Shown here in pieces: positions 34,590-43,638 of a stretch of DNA of 64,000 nucleotides. Source of the stretch: Bacteroidia bacterium (GTDB lineage Bacteria; Bacteroidota; Bacteroidia; Chitinophagales; Chitinophagaceae); contig JAUHYD010000014.1 in NCBI GenBank assembly GCA_030426665.1, positions 57,077 to 121,076 of the forward strand, written 5' to 3'. The notes beneath the pieces were generated by a model that worked only from the letters and a program-made list of their open reading frames with translations, was not told where the DNA came from and did not search any database. Positions within the stretch are counted from its first letter, which is position 1. Each line of letters begins with the position of its first letter. A program made the translations under genes and the position numbers.

Positions 34590-35726
34590 ATGGCGAAACT
34601 CCCATCAATTAAACCAGTTCTGATCAATAAGTCATCCGTTGCACTGAAGGTAACAGTGCCGGGTACCACTACACGCAGGTTTAAAAACCTCGATATTAAA
34701 GTTACCGCAGATTTTTGGGATGCCAAAAATTCAATAGTTAAACGCAAGCACCCCAACGCCAACGCCTTCAATACGGAAATAATCAAAGCTGTTACTGAGA
34801 TGGAACAGGCATTTGAAAGCGACAACCGCGCCGGAATAATATTCACCGTCGCTCATATCGAGAAAAGAATACATTTCGACTACTTCGACCCTACAGCTGA
34901 CTTCTGCGCTTTCTGTAACGAACAGATAGGACTAAGCGACTATAAACATGACACACGGCGGTCATATTACTCCGAAGTATCAAAAATGCAACAGTTTCAA
35001 TCCATCATATCTTTCCACGACATAAACTACTCCTGGCTGCAGCGATACGAAAATTACATGCGGACAACACTTAATAACGGTCCCAACACAGTATGGAAAT
35101 CCTTCAAGTTTATGAATACCATGTTAAATCGTGCCATGAAAGTCGGTGGACTTATTAAGGTCAATCCGTTCAGTTCATACAACCGCGGAAACTACAAACA
35201 GGGTATACCATTGTACCTGGAGTGGTCAGAGGTCCAGAAGCTGCACAATACTGTCACTGGCGACGACCTGAGTGGCCGCAATAAGCTTGTCGGCTACTAT
35301 ACCCTACTTTCCTACTATACTGGCCTGCGCTTTGGCGATGCTGTAAATTTCAAATATGCTGAACAGGTCATCGAGGATAAGAGCGGAAAGCGGATAATAC
35401 TCTACGCTACCAAGAATGGCGAAATCGTATCCATCAAGTTCAACAGCTACATTGAGGAAGTAGTCGAATACATCAAAGACAAACCGATTACTATCACCAA
35501 TCAGGAATTTAACGACATACTGAAGATTGTAGGTGCTGCAGCCGGCCTGAAAAAGTCTATCAGCAGTCATACGGCCCGGCACTCATTCGCAATGAGGTGC
35601 GCCGAGCTGGGAATAAGCATAGAGCGCACTCAAAAGCTCATGGGACACATACAACGCCAATCGACAGAGATCTACTACCGCGTTAAAAACACCTCTCTCG
35701 ATGAAGAGATGAAGAAGTGGGAGTAA
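34590..35726 (+). CDS. int: Phage tyrosine integrase
   Basis: 378 residues from the ATG at 34590. Residues 1-60 are an arm-binding domain (TTRRFKNLDIKVTADFWDA), about 100-195 the SAM-like core-binding domain, and 205-378 the catalytic domain. Active residues: Arg247 (TGLRFGD), Lys275, His327 and Arg330 (SSHTARHSF), His353 (LMGH) and Tyr362 (TEIYYR). Complete and probably active; integrates into the adjacent tRNA-Lys. The frame is open upstream to 34539, but the -7 box at 34577-34584 makes 34590 the start. Confidence 0.93.
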   Translation: MAKLPSIKPVLINKSSVALKVTVPGTTTRRFKNLDIKVTADFWDAKNSIVKRKHPNANAFNTEIIKAVTEMEQAFESDNRAGIIFTVAHIEKRIHFDYFDPTADFCAFCNEQIGLSDYKHDTRRSYYSEVSKMQQFQSIISFHDINYSWLQRYENYMRTTLNNGPNTVWKSFKFMNTMLNRAMKVGGLIKVNPFSSYNRGNYKQGIPLYLEWSEVQKLHNTVTGDDLSGRNKLVGYYTLLSYYTGLRFGDAVNFKYAEQVIEDKSGKRIILYATKNGEIVSIKFNSYIEEVVEYIKDKPITITNQEFNDILKIVGAAAGLKKSISSHTARHSFAMRCAELGISIERTQKLMGHIQRQSTEIYYRVKNTSLDEEMKKWE

Positions 35727-35732
35727 TACACC

Positions 35733-36047
35733 TCACTCCACCACCCGATTAAGCCACCCTCTCAGAAACTTACTTTGATCCGGGTTGCGGTTGCAGATGC
35801 CAACATAATACCGGATGCGCTGCAGCTTGTATTCAGCTGTATTTAATCTGCGCCGGAGACTGTCACAAGTAGGTCCCCTTTGACCGTTAAACAGTATAAC
35901 TGTGTCCGTAGGTAGCCACACTGTATCCCTAACACACGTATGCGCAGGCGGTGCTATGTAAATGGTGTCGTGTACCGGCAGGCAGTTGTGAAGCTGCGGA
36001 GTGCCACAGGATGCTAATAATAGCATTATCGATATCAGGTATCTCAT
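35733..36047 (-). CDS. Small phage lipoprotein in the lysis cassette
   Basis: 104 residues. Lipobox LLASC at about residues 10-14, then a Cys-containing middle (CGTPQLHNCLPV, HTCVRD, GPTCD) and a helical tail. Its ATG overlaps the lysin stop (ATGA). Position and small lipoprotein form suggest an outer-membrane lysis helper, but with a single-protein spanin already present (36439-37005) the role is open. Last gene of the late operon, 6 bases from the convergent integrase. Confidence 0.6.
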   Translation of the reverse strand: MRYLISIMLLLASCGTPQLHNCLPVHDTIYIAPPAHTCVRDTVWLPTDTVILFNGQRGPTCDSLRRRLNTAEYKLQRIRYYVGICNRNPDQSKFLRGWLNRVVE

Positions 36048-36439
36048 GCTGTTGCATTTATTAGGTTAAGAGTGTTCGGACCCAGCACACCATCTTCCAA
36101 CGCACCGACTGACCTCTGAGCAATAATAACGGCAGTCTTAATGCCGGCATTAACGGCCATATCGAAAAGGTTATCTGCAAACTCCTGGTCTATAATTGCA
36201 TTCCCTTGCACCGGGTTCCAGTATTCTTCGCGGTAAAATTCCTTTACCATCTCGTCAAGCTCTGGAATGCGCTCATTGTGCTTTCTTTTCTTGCTGAAGA
36301 CTACTGGCCATCCTTCCCAATCCGGGTGATTCTTGTAGGTGATACCAGCATACGTCACACCGCCCCTGTCACCAGCCACGTTAGCATAACCACCCTCGTG
36401 GCGTTTGGTTTTCTTGTATGCGATGTCTAAATCAGCCAT
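36044..36439 (-). CDS. Endolysin, glycoside hydrolase 108 family (short form)
   Basis: 131 residues. HEGGYANVAGDRGGVTYAGIT near the N-terminus contains the catalytic Glu of GH108 lysozymes; the part NLFDMAVNAGIKTAVIIAQRSVG starts the peptidoglycan-binding PG_binding_3 region. The usual protein is some 160-190 residues; this one stops just after GVLGPNTLNLINA, so the last third of the binding region is absent. It cuts the glycan backbone of peptidoglycan. No signal peptide, so it depends on a holin. Confidence 0.85.
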   Translation of the reverse strand: MADLDIAYKKTKRHEGGYANVAGDRGGVTYAGITYKNHPDWEGWPVVFSKKRKHNERIPELDEMVKEFYREEYWNPVQGNAIIDQEFADNLFDMAVNAGIKTAVIIAQRSVGALEDGVLGPNTLNLINATA

Positions 36440-37005
36440 TAAAGTCCAGGTATTTTACTTCTGAAATACTTAAATGCGATAAATAGCAGTAGCAATACGG
36501 CCAGGATAATGTTTTCCCAAACGATCACTTTATTGCGATTACTCACCTTGTCCTGAGCAGCTTCATATTTTTGCTTATACTTGCTCGCCAAATCCATAGC
36601 CTCTACCTCCCTACGTTGGCATAGTTGGAGCTCGTTGTTGTCAATCAGCGTATCTGTAGTGTGCAGCGTATCTGTAGTATGGATAGTCGTTCTTATGTAT
36701 TTGGTCAGAAATACAGTATCTACCTCCCCTTGCTTGTACTTAATAACCACATCTGTATCTCTTACCGTGACAGGCTCCCCGGGTATATACACCGTTTCAC
36801 CTTTCCCTACTTTAGGCGGATACTCATTGGCACAGTAACGCATATGCAACGTATCAAAGGAATTTCCCTTGCTGTGCATTTTAGCGTCATGCCTGGCTAT
36901 CTTAGCATACTCTTTGCGGGCTTTCCTTACCGTTCTCTTTTCAGTATTACAGCCGAATAGTACCACCATTCCGACTGCACCCACTATGTATAGATACTGT
37001 TTCAT
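36439..37005 (-). CDS. Candidate unimolecular spanin
   Basis: 188 residues. Lipobox LFGC with Cys19 at the N-terminus and a transmembrane helix at about 160-180 (WENIILAVLLLLFIAFKYF) near the C-terminus, with a mostly hydrophilic region and helical Lys/Glu/Gln-rich stretch between. One chain anchored in both membranes is the defining layout of u-spanins such as T1 gp11, which fuse inner and outer membrane in the last lysis step. It is immediately upstream of the lysin and downstream of the holin-like gene, with 1-base overlaps. A short tandem HTTDTL repeat lies at about 109-120. Confidence 0.65.
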   Translation of the reverse strand: MKQYLYIVGAVGMVVLFGCNTEKRTVRKARKEYAKIARHDAKMHSKGNSFDTLHMRYCANEYPPKVGKGETVYIPGEPVTVRDTDVVIKYKQGEVDTVFLTKYIRTTIHTTDTLHTTDTLIDNNELQLCQRREVEAMDLASKYKQKYEAAQDKVSNRNKVIVWENIILAVLLLLFIAFKYFRSKIPGL

Positions 37006-37361
37006 TAGTCCTCCTTTGGTTTCTCATTCGTGATGGTAGTGCCACCGAATAATCCCGACTTCAATTGACCGGCTACAGTGCCGAGCTTCTCGATACTCGT
37101 TATACGGAGTGCCAGCAATACAGTTATCAAATCTGCAGCCACGTAGAATACACTCAGGTACTCTATCGTGTCAATTATTATCGTTTCCTGAGGGTTTCGG
37201 TAGGCGAGCATAAACAACCCTACCACCGTAGCCACCTCCACAAATACGACGAGGGAGGCAAGTCCCCACGCCATACCACGCTTAATAGATGGCTCCCCGC
37301 CTTTCTCCGATGTCATGCCGACGTAATAAAGCCAGATGGCTTTTCCAATTTTCTTTATCAT
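37005..37361 (-). CDS. Holin-like two-helix membrane protein
   Basis: 118 residues. Two helices (about 30-53 and 66-86) with a short loop, basic N-terminus and charged C-terminus. Size, topology and place upstream of spanin and lysin fit a class II holin that opens the inner membrane. No specific holin family is recognised with certainty. Overlaps neighbours by one base. Confidence 0.65.
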   Translation of the reverse strand: MIKKIGKAIWLYYVGMTSEKGGEPSIKRGMAWGLASLVVFVEVATVVGLFMLAYRNPQETIIIDTIEYLSVFYVAADLITVLLALRITSIEKLGTVAGQLKSGLFGGTTITNEKPKED

Positions 37362-37633
37362 TATCCTCTGCTTTTTAAAATGCTTAATTCTCTCTCTAAT
37401 TCTCGTATCCTGGTACTGTGCTCGTTGAGTCGGGTAGTGGTTACACCGCTGTCTTTCTTCACAGATCGCAACTCTCCATCAATAGTGGCCAGCTTCAAAG
37501 ACAAGGCGCGTAGTTCCCTTACCACTTCATCAATCTTGGCAAGCCCTTGTTTAATCCCTGTGCGCAGTATGAATGATAGTACTCCGGTCAAGGCTACAAC
37601 TGCGCAGGTTAATATCCAGTTCTGTATATCCAT
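37361..37633 (-). CDS. Small membrane protein with coiled coil (XhlA-like)
   Basis: 90 residues. One N-terminal helix (about 5-24) and then a coiled coil with regular Leu spacing (VVRELRALSLKLATIDGELRSV, ELERELSILKS). This is the reverse-topology layout of XhlA-type haemolysin/lysis helpers. Encoded just before the holin-like gene, so a holin partner or antiholin is likely. Confidence 0.55.
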   Translation of the reverse strand: MDIQNWILTCAVVALTGVLSFILRTGIKQGLAKIDEVVRELRALSLKLATIDGELRSVKKDSGVTTTRLNEHSTRIRELERELSILKSRG

Positions 37634-37998
37634 TACTCAGTTATTGTTAGGTTAAGCCTATCGGCGGTTCGTTGATATAGGTAGCGCCGGACACCGTCGT
37701 TGTCGTTACTCAACTGTGTCCACTCAGTGTCCTCAGCTAATTCAAATAGTGTAAGCCCGTAGCCCAACTGCGGATAGTTGTAAACGCTATCATGGATTAT
37801 CTCTGTGCCGGTAATTCGATACTCCACCTGTACTTCTGCTATTCCGATAACGCTATACTGTAACACATATAGCCTCTTTACGGCTGTATCCTGCGCCGAC
37901 GTTACAGTCGTGAAAGTAAACACGCCATCGCTTTGTAGCGTTTGCGCGGTTAAGCTATTGCTTATCGCCATTATCAGAATCAATAGTATCTTTCTCAT
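37633..37998 (-). CDS. Phage-encoded secreted protein, unknown
   Basis: 121 residues. Signal peptide (RKILLILIMAISNSLTAQ) with cleavage before or at Gln, then a short beta-rich protein (FTFTTVTSA, LYVLQYSVIGIAEVQVEYRI). It sits between fibre-like and lysis genes. No family recognised. Confidence 0.6.
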   Translation of the reverse strand: MRKILLILIMAISNSLTAQTLQSDGVFTFTTVTSAQDTAVKRLYVLQYSVIGIAEVQVEYRITGTEIIHDSVYNYPQLGYGLTLFELAEDTEWTQLSNDNDGVRRYLYQRTADRLNLTITE

Positions 37999-38007
37999 GT
38001 TGTAGTT

Positions 38008-38754
38008 TTAAGGTGATATATAAATCCCCGTATATGTTGTATCTGGTAGTCCATACACCCAAGGGTCTTGACCCGAATTTTCCGTATAATATTCTGGTAA
38101 CCCACTCCCGCCGACAACAAATTCATATTGACGACCATCTGGCGTCCAAGTATATATTGCACCTGTTCTGCTTGCCCCACTTGTCGGGTCTCCGGTTACA
38201 CCCGAACTGTTCTTTTTCCACAGTCCATCCCATCCAACATACAAAGCCCCGTTAACGAAGTCCATCGCAAACATCGCTGTGTCGCCGCTTGCGTACGTAC
38301 CAATAGCCCAAGTACCTAATAGACCTGTCTGGTCGTATAAGGAAATGTCTGTGTTGAACAATACAAAGTATATGTAATAGGTAGGGTTGGCACTACAGCT
38401 GTTTACCAACGTGCTGTTCCCTGATGAAAAAGAAAATGTTTTTATTGTATTGGTTATGCCTATTGCCCCGACAACAGATCGGCATTCAATATATCTCTTA
38501 CCCGTACTCGGCGCTATTGTTGTACTTGCACGACTGCAGATGTTGCTCGTCTTAGTAGCTGTTTGGTCGCCGTTAGACAACGCCATGTATGTGCCTACGG
38601 TAGCAGGGTTGAACTCATTCCATACGGTATCGGATGCAGCACCCCTCCCGACCATCGCCCACGGCGTCCACTGTCCGTAAGATGTCACGGTCAGGAGCAG
38701 AAGTGCCAGGAAGGACACTACTGTGTATATGATACTTTTCCGACTATTACCCAT
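38008..38754 (-). CDS. SPRY-like fibre or lectin domain protein with signal peptide
   Basis: 248 residues. Residues 1-27 are a signal sequence or anchor (ends SYGQ). The remainder resembles phage SPRY/concanavalin-like domains: FNPATVGTYMALSNGDQTAT, YIECRSVV, and GDTAMFAMDFVNGALYVGWDGLW, the typical sheet in which a Gly/Trp-rich strand follows the D-x-x-N-G turn. Such domains bind receptors or decorate virions. Overlaps the end of the fibre gene at 38718 by 37 bases. Confidence 0.6.
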   Translation of the reverse strand: MGNSRKSIIYTVVSFLALLLLTVTSYGQWTPWAMVGRGAASDTVWNEFNPATVGTYMALSNGDQTATKTSNICSRASTTIAPSTGKRYIECRSVVGAIGITNTIKTFSFSSGNSTLVNSCSANPTYYIYFVLFNTDISLYDQTGLLGTWAIGTYASGDTAMFAMDFVNGALYVGWDGLWKKNSSGVTGDPTSGASRTGAIYTWTPDGRQYEFVVGGSGLPEYYTENSGQDPWVYGLPDTTYTGIYISP

Positions 38755-40070
38755 TTTAAGTTTGCACTATTTCTATGAAACACCATCAATATCTCTTTCC
38801 CTACTTCCGTTGTCGTGGGTAGCGTTACATCGCTTTCCTCGAATTCAGAGTTAAAAGTCAATGCTCTTGCCGTTCCGTCATCCCCTACGGATACCGTCAG
38901 CCATTGAGAGGTGTGGGCGGTACCGGACGGAGCGTTAAACAGCAAGGCCCCTGCCTGTGCCGTTATGCGGTATTCCGCGAATCTGTCTATATCGATAGTT
39001 ACAGATGTAGTTGCACTCGTAACTGTTGTATCGTGCGGGTGCAGCATCTTGTCGATAACAGTTCCGAAACCTGTCGGAGCAACAAAGTCCGTTTCAGGAA
39101 CTGCAGCAGATAAAGCTGTACCATCGCCCTTCACCATTCCATTGACCGTTGTTGACATCGTGATGGCGGGTGTCGTTGTTGCATTTGATACAATAGCCGC
39201 AAAACCGTTCGCTGATACAACGCTAACCGTAGTGACGGTCCCTGCGTTTGTGCTATATCCCAATCCATACACCCACGACATAGTGGCATCAAAAATTGTT
39301 GTATCGTGATACGTCTGCCTGCCAGAAACACTATCAGAAACTGCATTAGTTGTTGCATATATCGACACGTCAGGTATATCACCCCTCACCGCACCCAAGC
39401 TATCACGTACCCAATCCAGACTATCCGCTATATCAGACTGCACCTGCGCTATCGCTCCATTCACCGCTGCGCTGGTCGGTACCTTATTATTGCTCGGACT
39501 ATTGAAGTCTGTGTCTATATGGTTAGTCGAGTCAAATCCAATAGTGTCACCGGAAGAAACCAACCATGTGCCGGCACTAATAATATTCTGCTTCAGACCT
39601 ATCAACCCCCTTAGCGTATCGGTGCTGTCAGCTAACGCCTTATATATGTGTGTCGAGTCAAAACTTGAACCGGAAGAATAGTCAGGTATATATAAGGTAT
39701 CACCGCTGATGCTTGCAGGTCCGCTACTTCCTGACGTAACCAGTGTCAATAGATTCTGCTTCAATGCCAACCCGCTATTCAGCATATATACGGTTGAGTA
39801 TATGCCAGTGTCTATCACGCCACCCGTCCCGCAAGCAATCCATTGGTTGCCCGAATGATACCACAGCAACCCACCATATACAGCAAGGCTACCGGTACTG
39901 TCGAAGTAGGGTAGCAACACCTTCTCACCCGGTACACGTAGCTGCACGTCTGACGTCAGCAAGCCTGCAGCGTGCGTCATTGATGTGGCATTACCAATAG
40001 GCGCAGATACACGTTGCCCGAATACAGGCAACGTAAGCACACACAACAATATGGATATAATTACTCTCAT
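38718..40070 (-). CDS. Tail-fibre-like protein with signal peptide
   Basis: 450 residues from MRVIISILLC. Signal peptide ends at PVFGQ. The body is rich in Ser, Thr, Asp and short repeats; GTVTTVSVVSANGFAAIVS followed by GMVKGDGTALSAA is the well-known fibre/collar repeat of many phages. The C-terminal 90 residues form a beta domain. A Sec signal on a virion fibre is odd; the fibre would be exported unless the signal is not used. The longer start at 40100 is possible but puts ten polar residues before the signal. Confidence 0.7.
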   Translation of the reverse strand: MRVIISILLCVLTLPVFGQRVSAPIGNATSMTHAAGLLTSDVQLRVPGEKVLLPYFDSTGSLAVYGGLLWYHSGNQWIACGTGGVIDTGIYSTVYMLNSGLALKQNLLTLVTSGSSGPASISGDTLYIPDYSSGSSFDSTHIYKALADSTDTLRGLIGLKQNIISAGTWLVSSGDTIGFDSTNHIDTDFNSPSNNKVPTSAAVNGAIAQVQSDIADSLDWVRDSLGAVRGDIPDVSIYATTNAVSDSVSGRQTYHDTTIFDATMSWVYGLGYSTNAGTVTTVSVVSANGFAAIVSNATTTPAITMSTTVNGMVKGDGTALSAAVPETDFVAPTGFGTVIDKMLHPHDTTVTSATTSVTIDIDRFAEYRITAQAGALLFNAPSGTAHTSQWLTVSVGDDGTARALTFNSEFEESDVTLPTTTEVGKEILMVFHRNSANLKWVIVGKVSYTQ

Positions 40071-40075
40071 TAGTA

Positions 40076-40645
40076 TTAGTTCGTCATTAACGGATACCAT
40101 CCGGCACTATCTGTACCCACAGACTTTATATATAAAGTGCTGTCCGCAACACCATCTGTCCGCAGATATATAGTGCCAATGGGCGCAGATAATACATTCA
40201 ACGGATTGCCGGTACCGGTAGTAATAAAGGGAGCGGTAGCATTCCCTATCCTCAGCTTACCACTGTTAATGGTAGACTGCGTAGTATCGGTGGAGAACGC
40301 GATATTTCCACTCTTCGTTTTTACCTGAAGATGGCTTTGTGCCGTAAAAAGCGTATCCTTCACGCTGATGCCGGCATCACCATCCAACAACAAGTATTTG
40401 GTAGTATCTACATCCCCGATAATCAACAGGTGTCCGTTCATAGTGTCGTTTACCAGCGTGTAAGAGGTCTGCTCCAGATACCCACTTACATTGTTCTTTA
40501 CCAACACCTTAAAGCCTCCTGAACTATACTCGGGGATAAACCCATTTTTGAATGCCCTGCCCTGGCTAATGCTCAAGGGGTCATTCTGTCCGAAAGATGT
40601 GGCGGCTATCGTCAGACACATCACTAATGCTGCTATTCTTTTCAT
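40076..40645 (-). CDS. Tail-fibre-like protein with signal peptide (short)
   Basis: 189 residues. Signal peptide 1-20 (ends TSFGQ). The C-terminal segment PIGTIYLRTDGVADSTLYIKS with GWYPL is the common phage fibre tip/trimerisation motif (consensus GSLYLRTDGGA...YVK...GW). The middle is beta-rich. Together with the next gene it forms a pair of exported fibre-type proteins. Confidence 0.68.
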   Translation of the reverse strand: MKRIAALVMCLTIAATSFGQNDPLSISQGRAFKNGFIPEYSSGGFKVLVKNNVSGYLEQTSYTLVNDTMNGHLLIIGDVDTTKYLLLDGDAGISVKDTLFTAQSHLQVKTKSGNIAFSTDTTQSTINSGKLRIGNATAPFITTGTGNPLNVLSAPIGTIYLRTDGVADSTLYIKSVGTDSAGWYPLMTN

Positions 40646-40673
40646 TGGTTTGTATTTGTGTTTTAATAATTAT

Positions 40674-40928
40674 TTACCACTTGTTTTCCGGACACTGTTC
40701 TTCTGCCACTAAAGTCTTTTCATTCACAGGGCATCCGCACTTCCTACAGTATATCGTCTTTATGTCCTCTGCTTTCCCTCTGAACAGCTTCAAAAAGCTG
40801 CTTTCTTTTGCAAACGGACATACCGCGCACTTATTCATTCGCTCTTCACTCAGCTTGCGCTCTGCATCGTTCACCTTCATTACTCCAAGGCTCTTACTCC
40901 ATCCGGTTACTATATGCGATAGGTTCAT
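40674..40928 (-). CDS. Small zinc-binding protein
   Basis: 84 residues. CAVCPF and later CRKCGCP plus a final Cys in EEQCPENKW give two Cys pairs, a likely structural zinc site. No enzymatic motif. The start overlaps the stop of the upstream gene (ATGA). Role in the phage unknown; may be a virion or host-takeover factor. Confidence 0.6.
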   Translation of the reverse strand: MNLSHIVTGWSKSLGVMKVNDAERKLSEERMNKCAVCPFAKESSFLKLFRGKAEDIKTIYCRKCGCPVNEKTLVAEEQCPENKW

Positions 40929-41938
40929 AATGTCTCTATATATTTTATCGTCACTTTTGTGCCTGCTTGAAATCCTCCGTTGTCGGTATTGTCAAAAGTT
41001 CCGGTCGCTAAATCAAAATCCATATCCATACATACCTCGTTGTCGATGAATATCGGCCACGAGATATACTTATTCGCCAGTTGCGGTATCGTAAGCGTGT
41101 TCCCTTCCGGATATTCTTTCGGTATCGTTTGCAGGTTACACAGCATATACTCCTTGCTTTCATCCGGCACCGCTGCTATCACCACCTTAATCACACACTC
41201 CTGAGTCCTTGGCGCCGCTTTACCCGGTAACACAGGTACATATGTTTCTTTTACATCGTCATCATCATATATCCCTAAGATGATGCCACCCTTCCTGTTG
41301 CTAATGCCTGTGTATTTACTGCAGTTGCAGGTATCAAACAAAGGATACCATGCCATCTTATCGCACAGCCATTTCTTCATCCGTTCTATCATCGGATTGA
41401 GACGGTTTTGTGCCATCGCATCAGCCTTATACTGCACATCCCTGCGCCCGCCACTTGCAGACCCTTCAGTAGTACCACCTAACACTTGCGGCGAGTTAAG
41501 CTGCTGCCCTAATCCTGTTGTTCGCAACCAGGTAGGTACTATACCTACGATGTCTACCGCTTCTGCCGTCACTTTCCACAAAAAACGATTCCAAAATTCC
41601 TGATATACCTCACTCGTAAATTCGATTGCATTCACAACGGTTCCTATCACCAACTCGCTTTCCTCAATAGCGTTCTTACCCGCGGCCGCTCTCGATGCAT
41701 TGATAAGAACTAACAGATCACTCTTGTTACCCGCAGTAACCACTTTATTCTTCGCCTCGATAAAGTCCTCATAAAAGGCTTCTCCCAACACAGGGACTAT
41801 ATACCGCTCTTCAGCTACCTCGATACTATTCCTGATGTACTTTGGGTCCTGGTCGTCGTCTATGGCTGCTTTTATTATTACCTCGTCTACCGTAATAAGT
41901 ACGTTTCTACCAATTTCGTTGATTCTATACACCGGCAC
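40925..41938 (-). CDS. Phage head-associated protein, unknown (possible neck/adaptor)
   Basis: 337 residues. N-terminal YIRNSIEVAEERYIVPVLGEAFYEDFIEAKN is similar in style to proteins found beside the portal of Bacteroidota phages; the remaining beta-rich half contains a CNCSKYTGISNRKG segment. Translated with a 14-base overlap after the portal, so a connector role is reasonable but not shown. Confidence 0.5.
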   Translation of the reverse strand: MPVYRINEIGRNVLITVDEVIIKAAIDDDQDPKYIRNSIEVAEERYIVPVLGEAFYEDFIEAKNKVVTAGNKSDLLVLINASRAAAGKNAIEESELVIGTVVNAIEFTSEVYQEFWNRFLWKVTAEAVDIVGIVPTWLRTTGLGQQLNSPQVLGGTTEGSASGGRRDVQYKADAMAQNRLNPMIERMKKWLCDKMAWYPLFDTCNCSKYTGISNRKGGIILGIYDDDDVKETYVPVLPGKAAPRTQECVIKVVIAAVPDESKEYMLCNLQTIPKEYPEGNTLTIPQLANKYISWPIFIDNEVCMDMDFDLATGTFDNTDNGGFQAGTKVTIKYIETL

Positions 41939-43358
41939 CTCCTTTCGTATTAGTGGCAGATTGCCCGCCTCCCGATGTTTTTATAAACCCTTTACCTTCT
42001 TCACCGCCAACAGGTTGCTTACCTATTATCTCGCGTCCTTCATCCTTTGTAATGATGGCGTTAACATCTATATCTCCCAGGAATGACACCGGCTGTATCG
42101 GTCTGATACCCACCTTCTGATCGCTCCACTTAGTACCCATCCACTCGTCACATATCTTAAACAGGGGATTCAGGAAATTGGTAATGAGCTCCTGCTGCTC
42201 CGGCATAATCACTGTATTATTAGCAATGTCAAACACACTGCGTATGTATGCGCTGTTACCTTGCCCGATACTCTTCTGCTCTGTGCCGCCGATAAGCAGC
42301 TTATTCCATTGGTTAGAGATGTATATTTTACGTTCCGTATGCTCGTCAAGCTGTATGTAAGACCCATCCTTCTCTTTATCAAATGTCTTTATGTCGGATG
42401 AATCTATAGATCCTTCTTCACTCGCCAGTATCACCCACCGCCCGCGCTTTCCGTCTCCGGAGTGTGTATGAATGATATCCCTGCCCATCTTCTTCGCCTC
42501 TGCATCGGTAACGGTGCCCTTCAGCGTGATAACGCCACCTATTACCAGATTATTTTCGTAATTGTCGAGGTTATACCGTGATGCCTTATACTCCAATATC
42601 TGCTGCGGTAGGCTGGCAACGTTGCTTGGCATACCGTAATACTCATATCCTGCCACATCGTTCTTGATGTGTATCATAGTATGGTAGTTGCCTCGCTCAT
42701 CTTTCCACCATGGGCGGTCCAGGGAGTTGGCAGAGTATATCGGAATCTCAGTAGTCTTGGTAACATTGAAACTCCAGTTATTATCCCTGAATTGCTTGGA
42801 GTATAGCACAGTAGTGCATATATCATCTTCGTCAGGCTCACCCAATCGGCAGTCAAGCAGGGAGCGGACATAAACACGCACAAAGCGCTTTCCACCTACC
42901 TCACCCTTTACTATCTCAATGAAAGAATTGCCGTGTGTAAACTTATTGTCGAATACCAGCTTTATAATGTCGTTCAGCGACTGATGCTTACGGTTTACCC
43001 GCTTCGCCCATTCCTCAAGGTCTGTAGGCTCCGTATCAGGCTTGCTGGCGTCTCCATCTATGATGTACCAACCGTTGCCGGCACAATACCTGGCTTTGCT
43101 ACTGACGCATGATAATGTCGTAGGGCTCAGGAGCTTTGCTTCTGTTAGTAATTGCGCAAAGTTGTCTTTTGGATTTAAAAACGGAACATAACCCTTACCA
43201 TTAGTAGCATGAAAAAGATTGCCGTTATAATCAATAGGTATCGGGTCTTTAGGGTCAATAACCGCAGCATTACTCATTACACCACCGGTGCTGCGAGCAT
43301 TACCAGTGACTCCTCTTCGTGATTTTTGAGCCTTGCTGCCATTATTCTTTGTCCTCAT
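41925..43358 (-). CDS. Phage portal protein
   Basis: 477 residues. SKARYCAGNGWYIIDGD, then NDIIKLVFDNKFTHGNSFIEIVKG, then HIKNDVAGYEYYGMPS are the stem-wing pattern of portal proteins; a long helix region (YLDNY-type, GRDIIHTHSGDG) and the C-terminal linker follow. The portal is the dodecameric DNA gate of the head. It overlaps the gene before it by 17 bases. Lies downstream of the capsid gene, opposite to the usual order. Confidence 0.8.
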   Translation of the reverse strand: MRTKNNGSKAQKSRRGVTGNARSTGGVMSNAAVIDPKDPIPIDYNGNLFHATNGKGYVPFLNPKDNFAQLLTEAKLLSPTTLSCVSSKARYCAGNGWYIIDGDASKPDTEPTDLEEWAKRVNRKHQSLNDIIKLVFDNKFTHGNSFIEIVKGEVGGKRFVRVYVRSLLDCRLGEPDEDDICTTVLYSKQFRDNNWSFNVTKTTEIPIYSANSLDRPWWKDERGNYHTMIHIKNDVAGYEYYGMPSNVASLPQQILEYKASRYNLDNYENNLVIGGVITLKGTVTDAEAKKMGRDIIHTHSGDGKRGRWVILASEEGSIDSSDIKTFDKEKDGSYIQLDEHTERKIYISNQWNKLLIGGTEQKSIGQGNSAYIRSVFDIANNTVIMPEQQELITNFLNPLFKICDEWMGTKWSDQKVGIRPIQPVSFLGDIDVNAIITKDEGREIIGKQPVGGEEGKGFIKTSGGGQSATNTKGGAGV

Positions 43359-43605
43359 TTTCTTCAGGTGATTCGGTGTTATCCTGTGTCGGTGATGCCC
43401 CTTCTATTTTCTTGGCCCTATGATTCATGATTACCTTCAAGCTTGGTAGCTTAACGAAGTATTTCGCTAACCCTGGATTGACATGTGCCATTTCCGCCAG
43501 CTTGTCCAGGTCGTCACGCTCACCAAGTGGAAGTCCACTATTGTTAAAACCGACAATAGTGGACTTATACTCGTCTTTTATTTTGAACTTATCTACTGCT
43601 GCCAT
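43342..43605 (-). CDS. Small phage structural-module protein
   Basis: 87 residues from MAAVDKFKIKDEY. The part IVGFNNSGLPLGERDDLDKLAEMA looks like a short conserved head protein, followed by an acidic disordered tail. Overlaps the portal start by 17 bases. Function unknown. Confidence 0.55.
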   Translation of the reverse strand: MAAVDKFKIKDEYKSTIVGFNNSGLPLGERDDLDKLAEMAHVNPGLAKYFVKLPSLKVIMNHRAKKIEGASPTQDNTESPEENEDKE

Positions 43606-43638
43606 TGTTATAACCACTTACCGGCAGGTAAGATTTGT

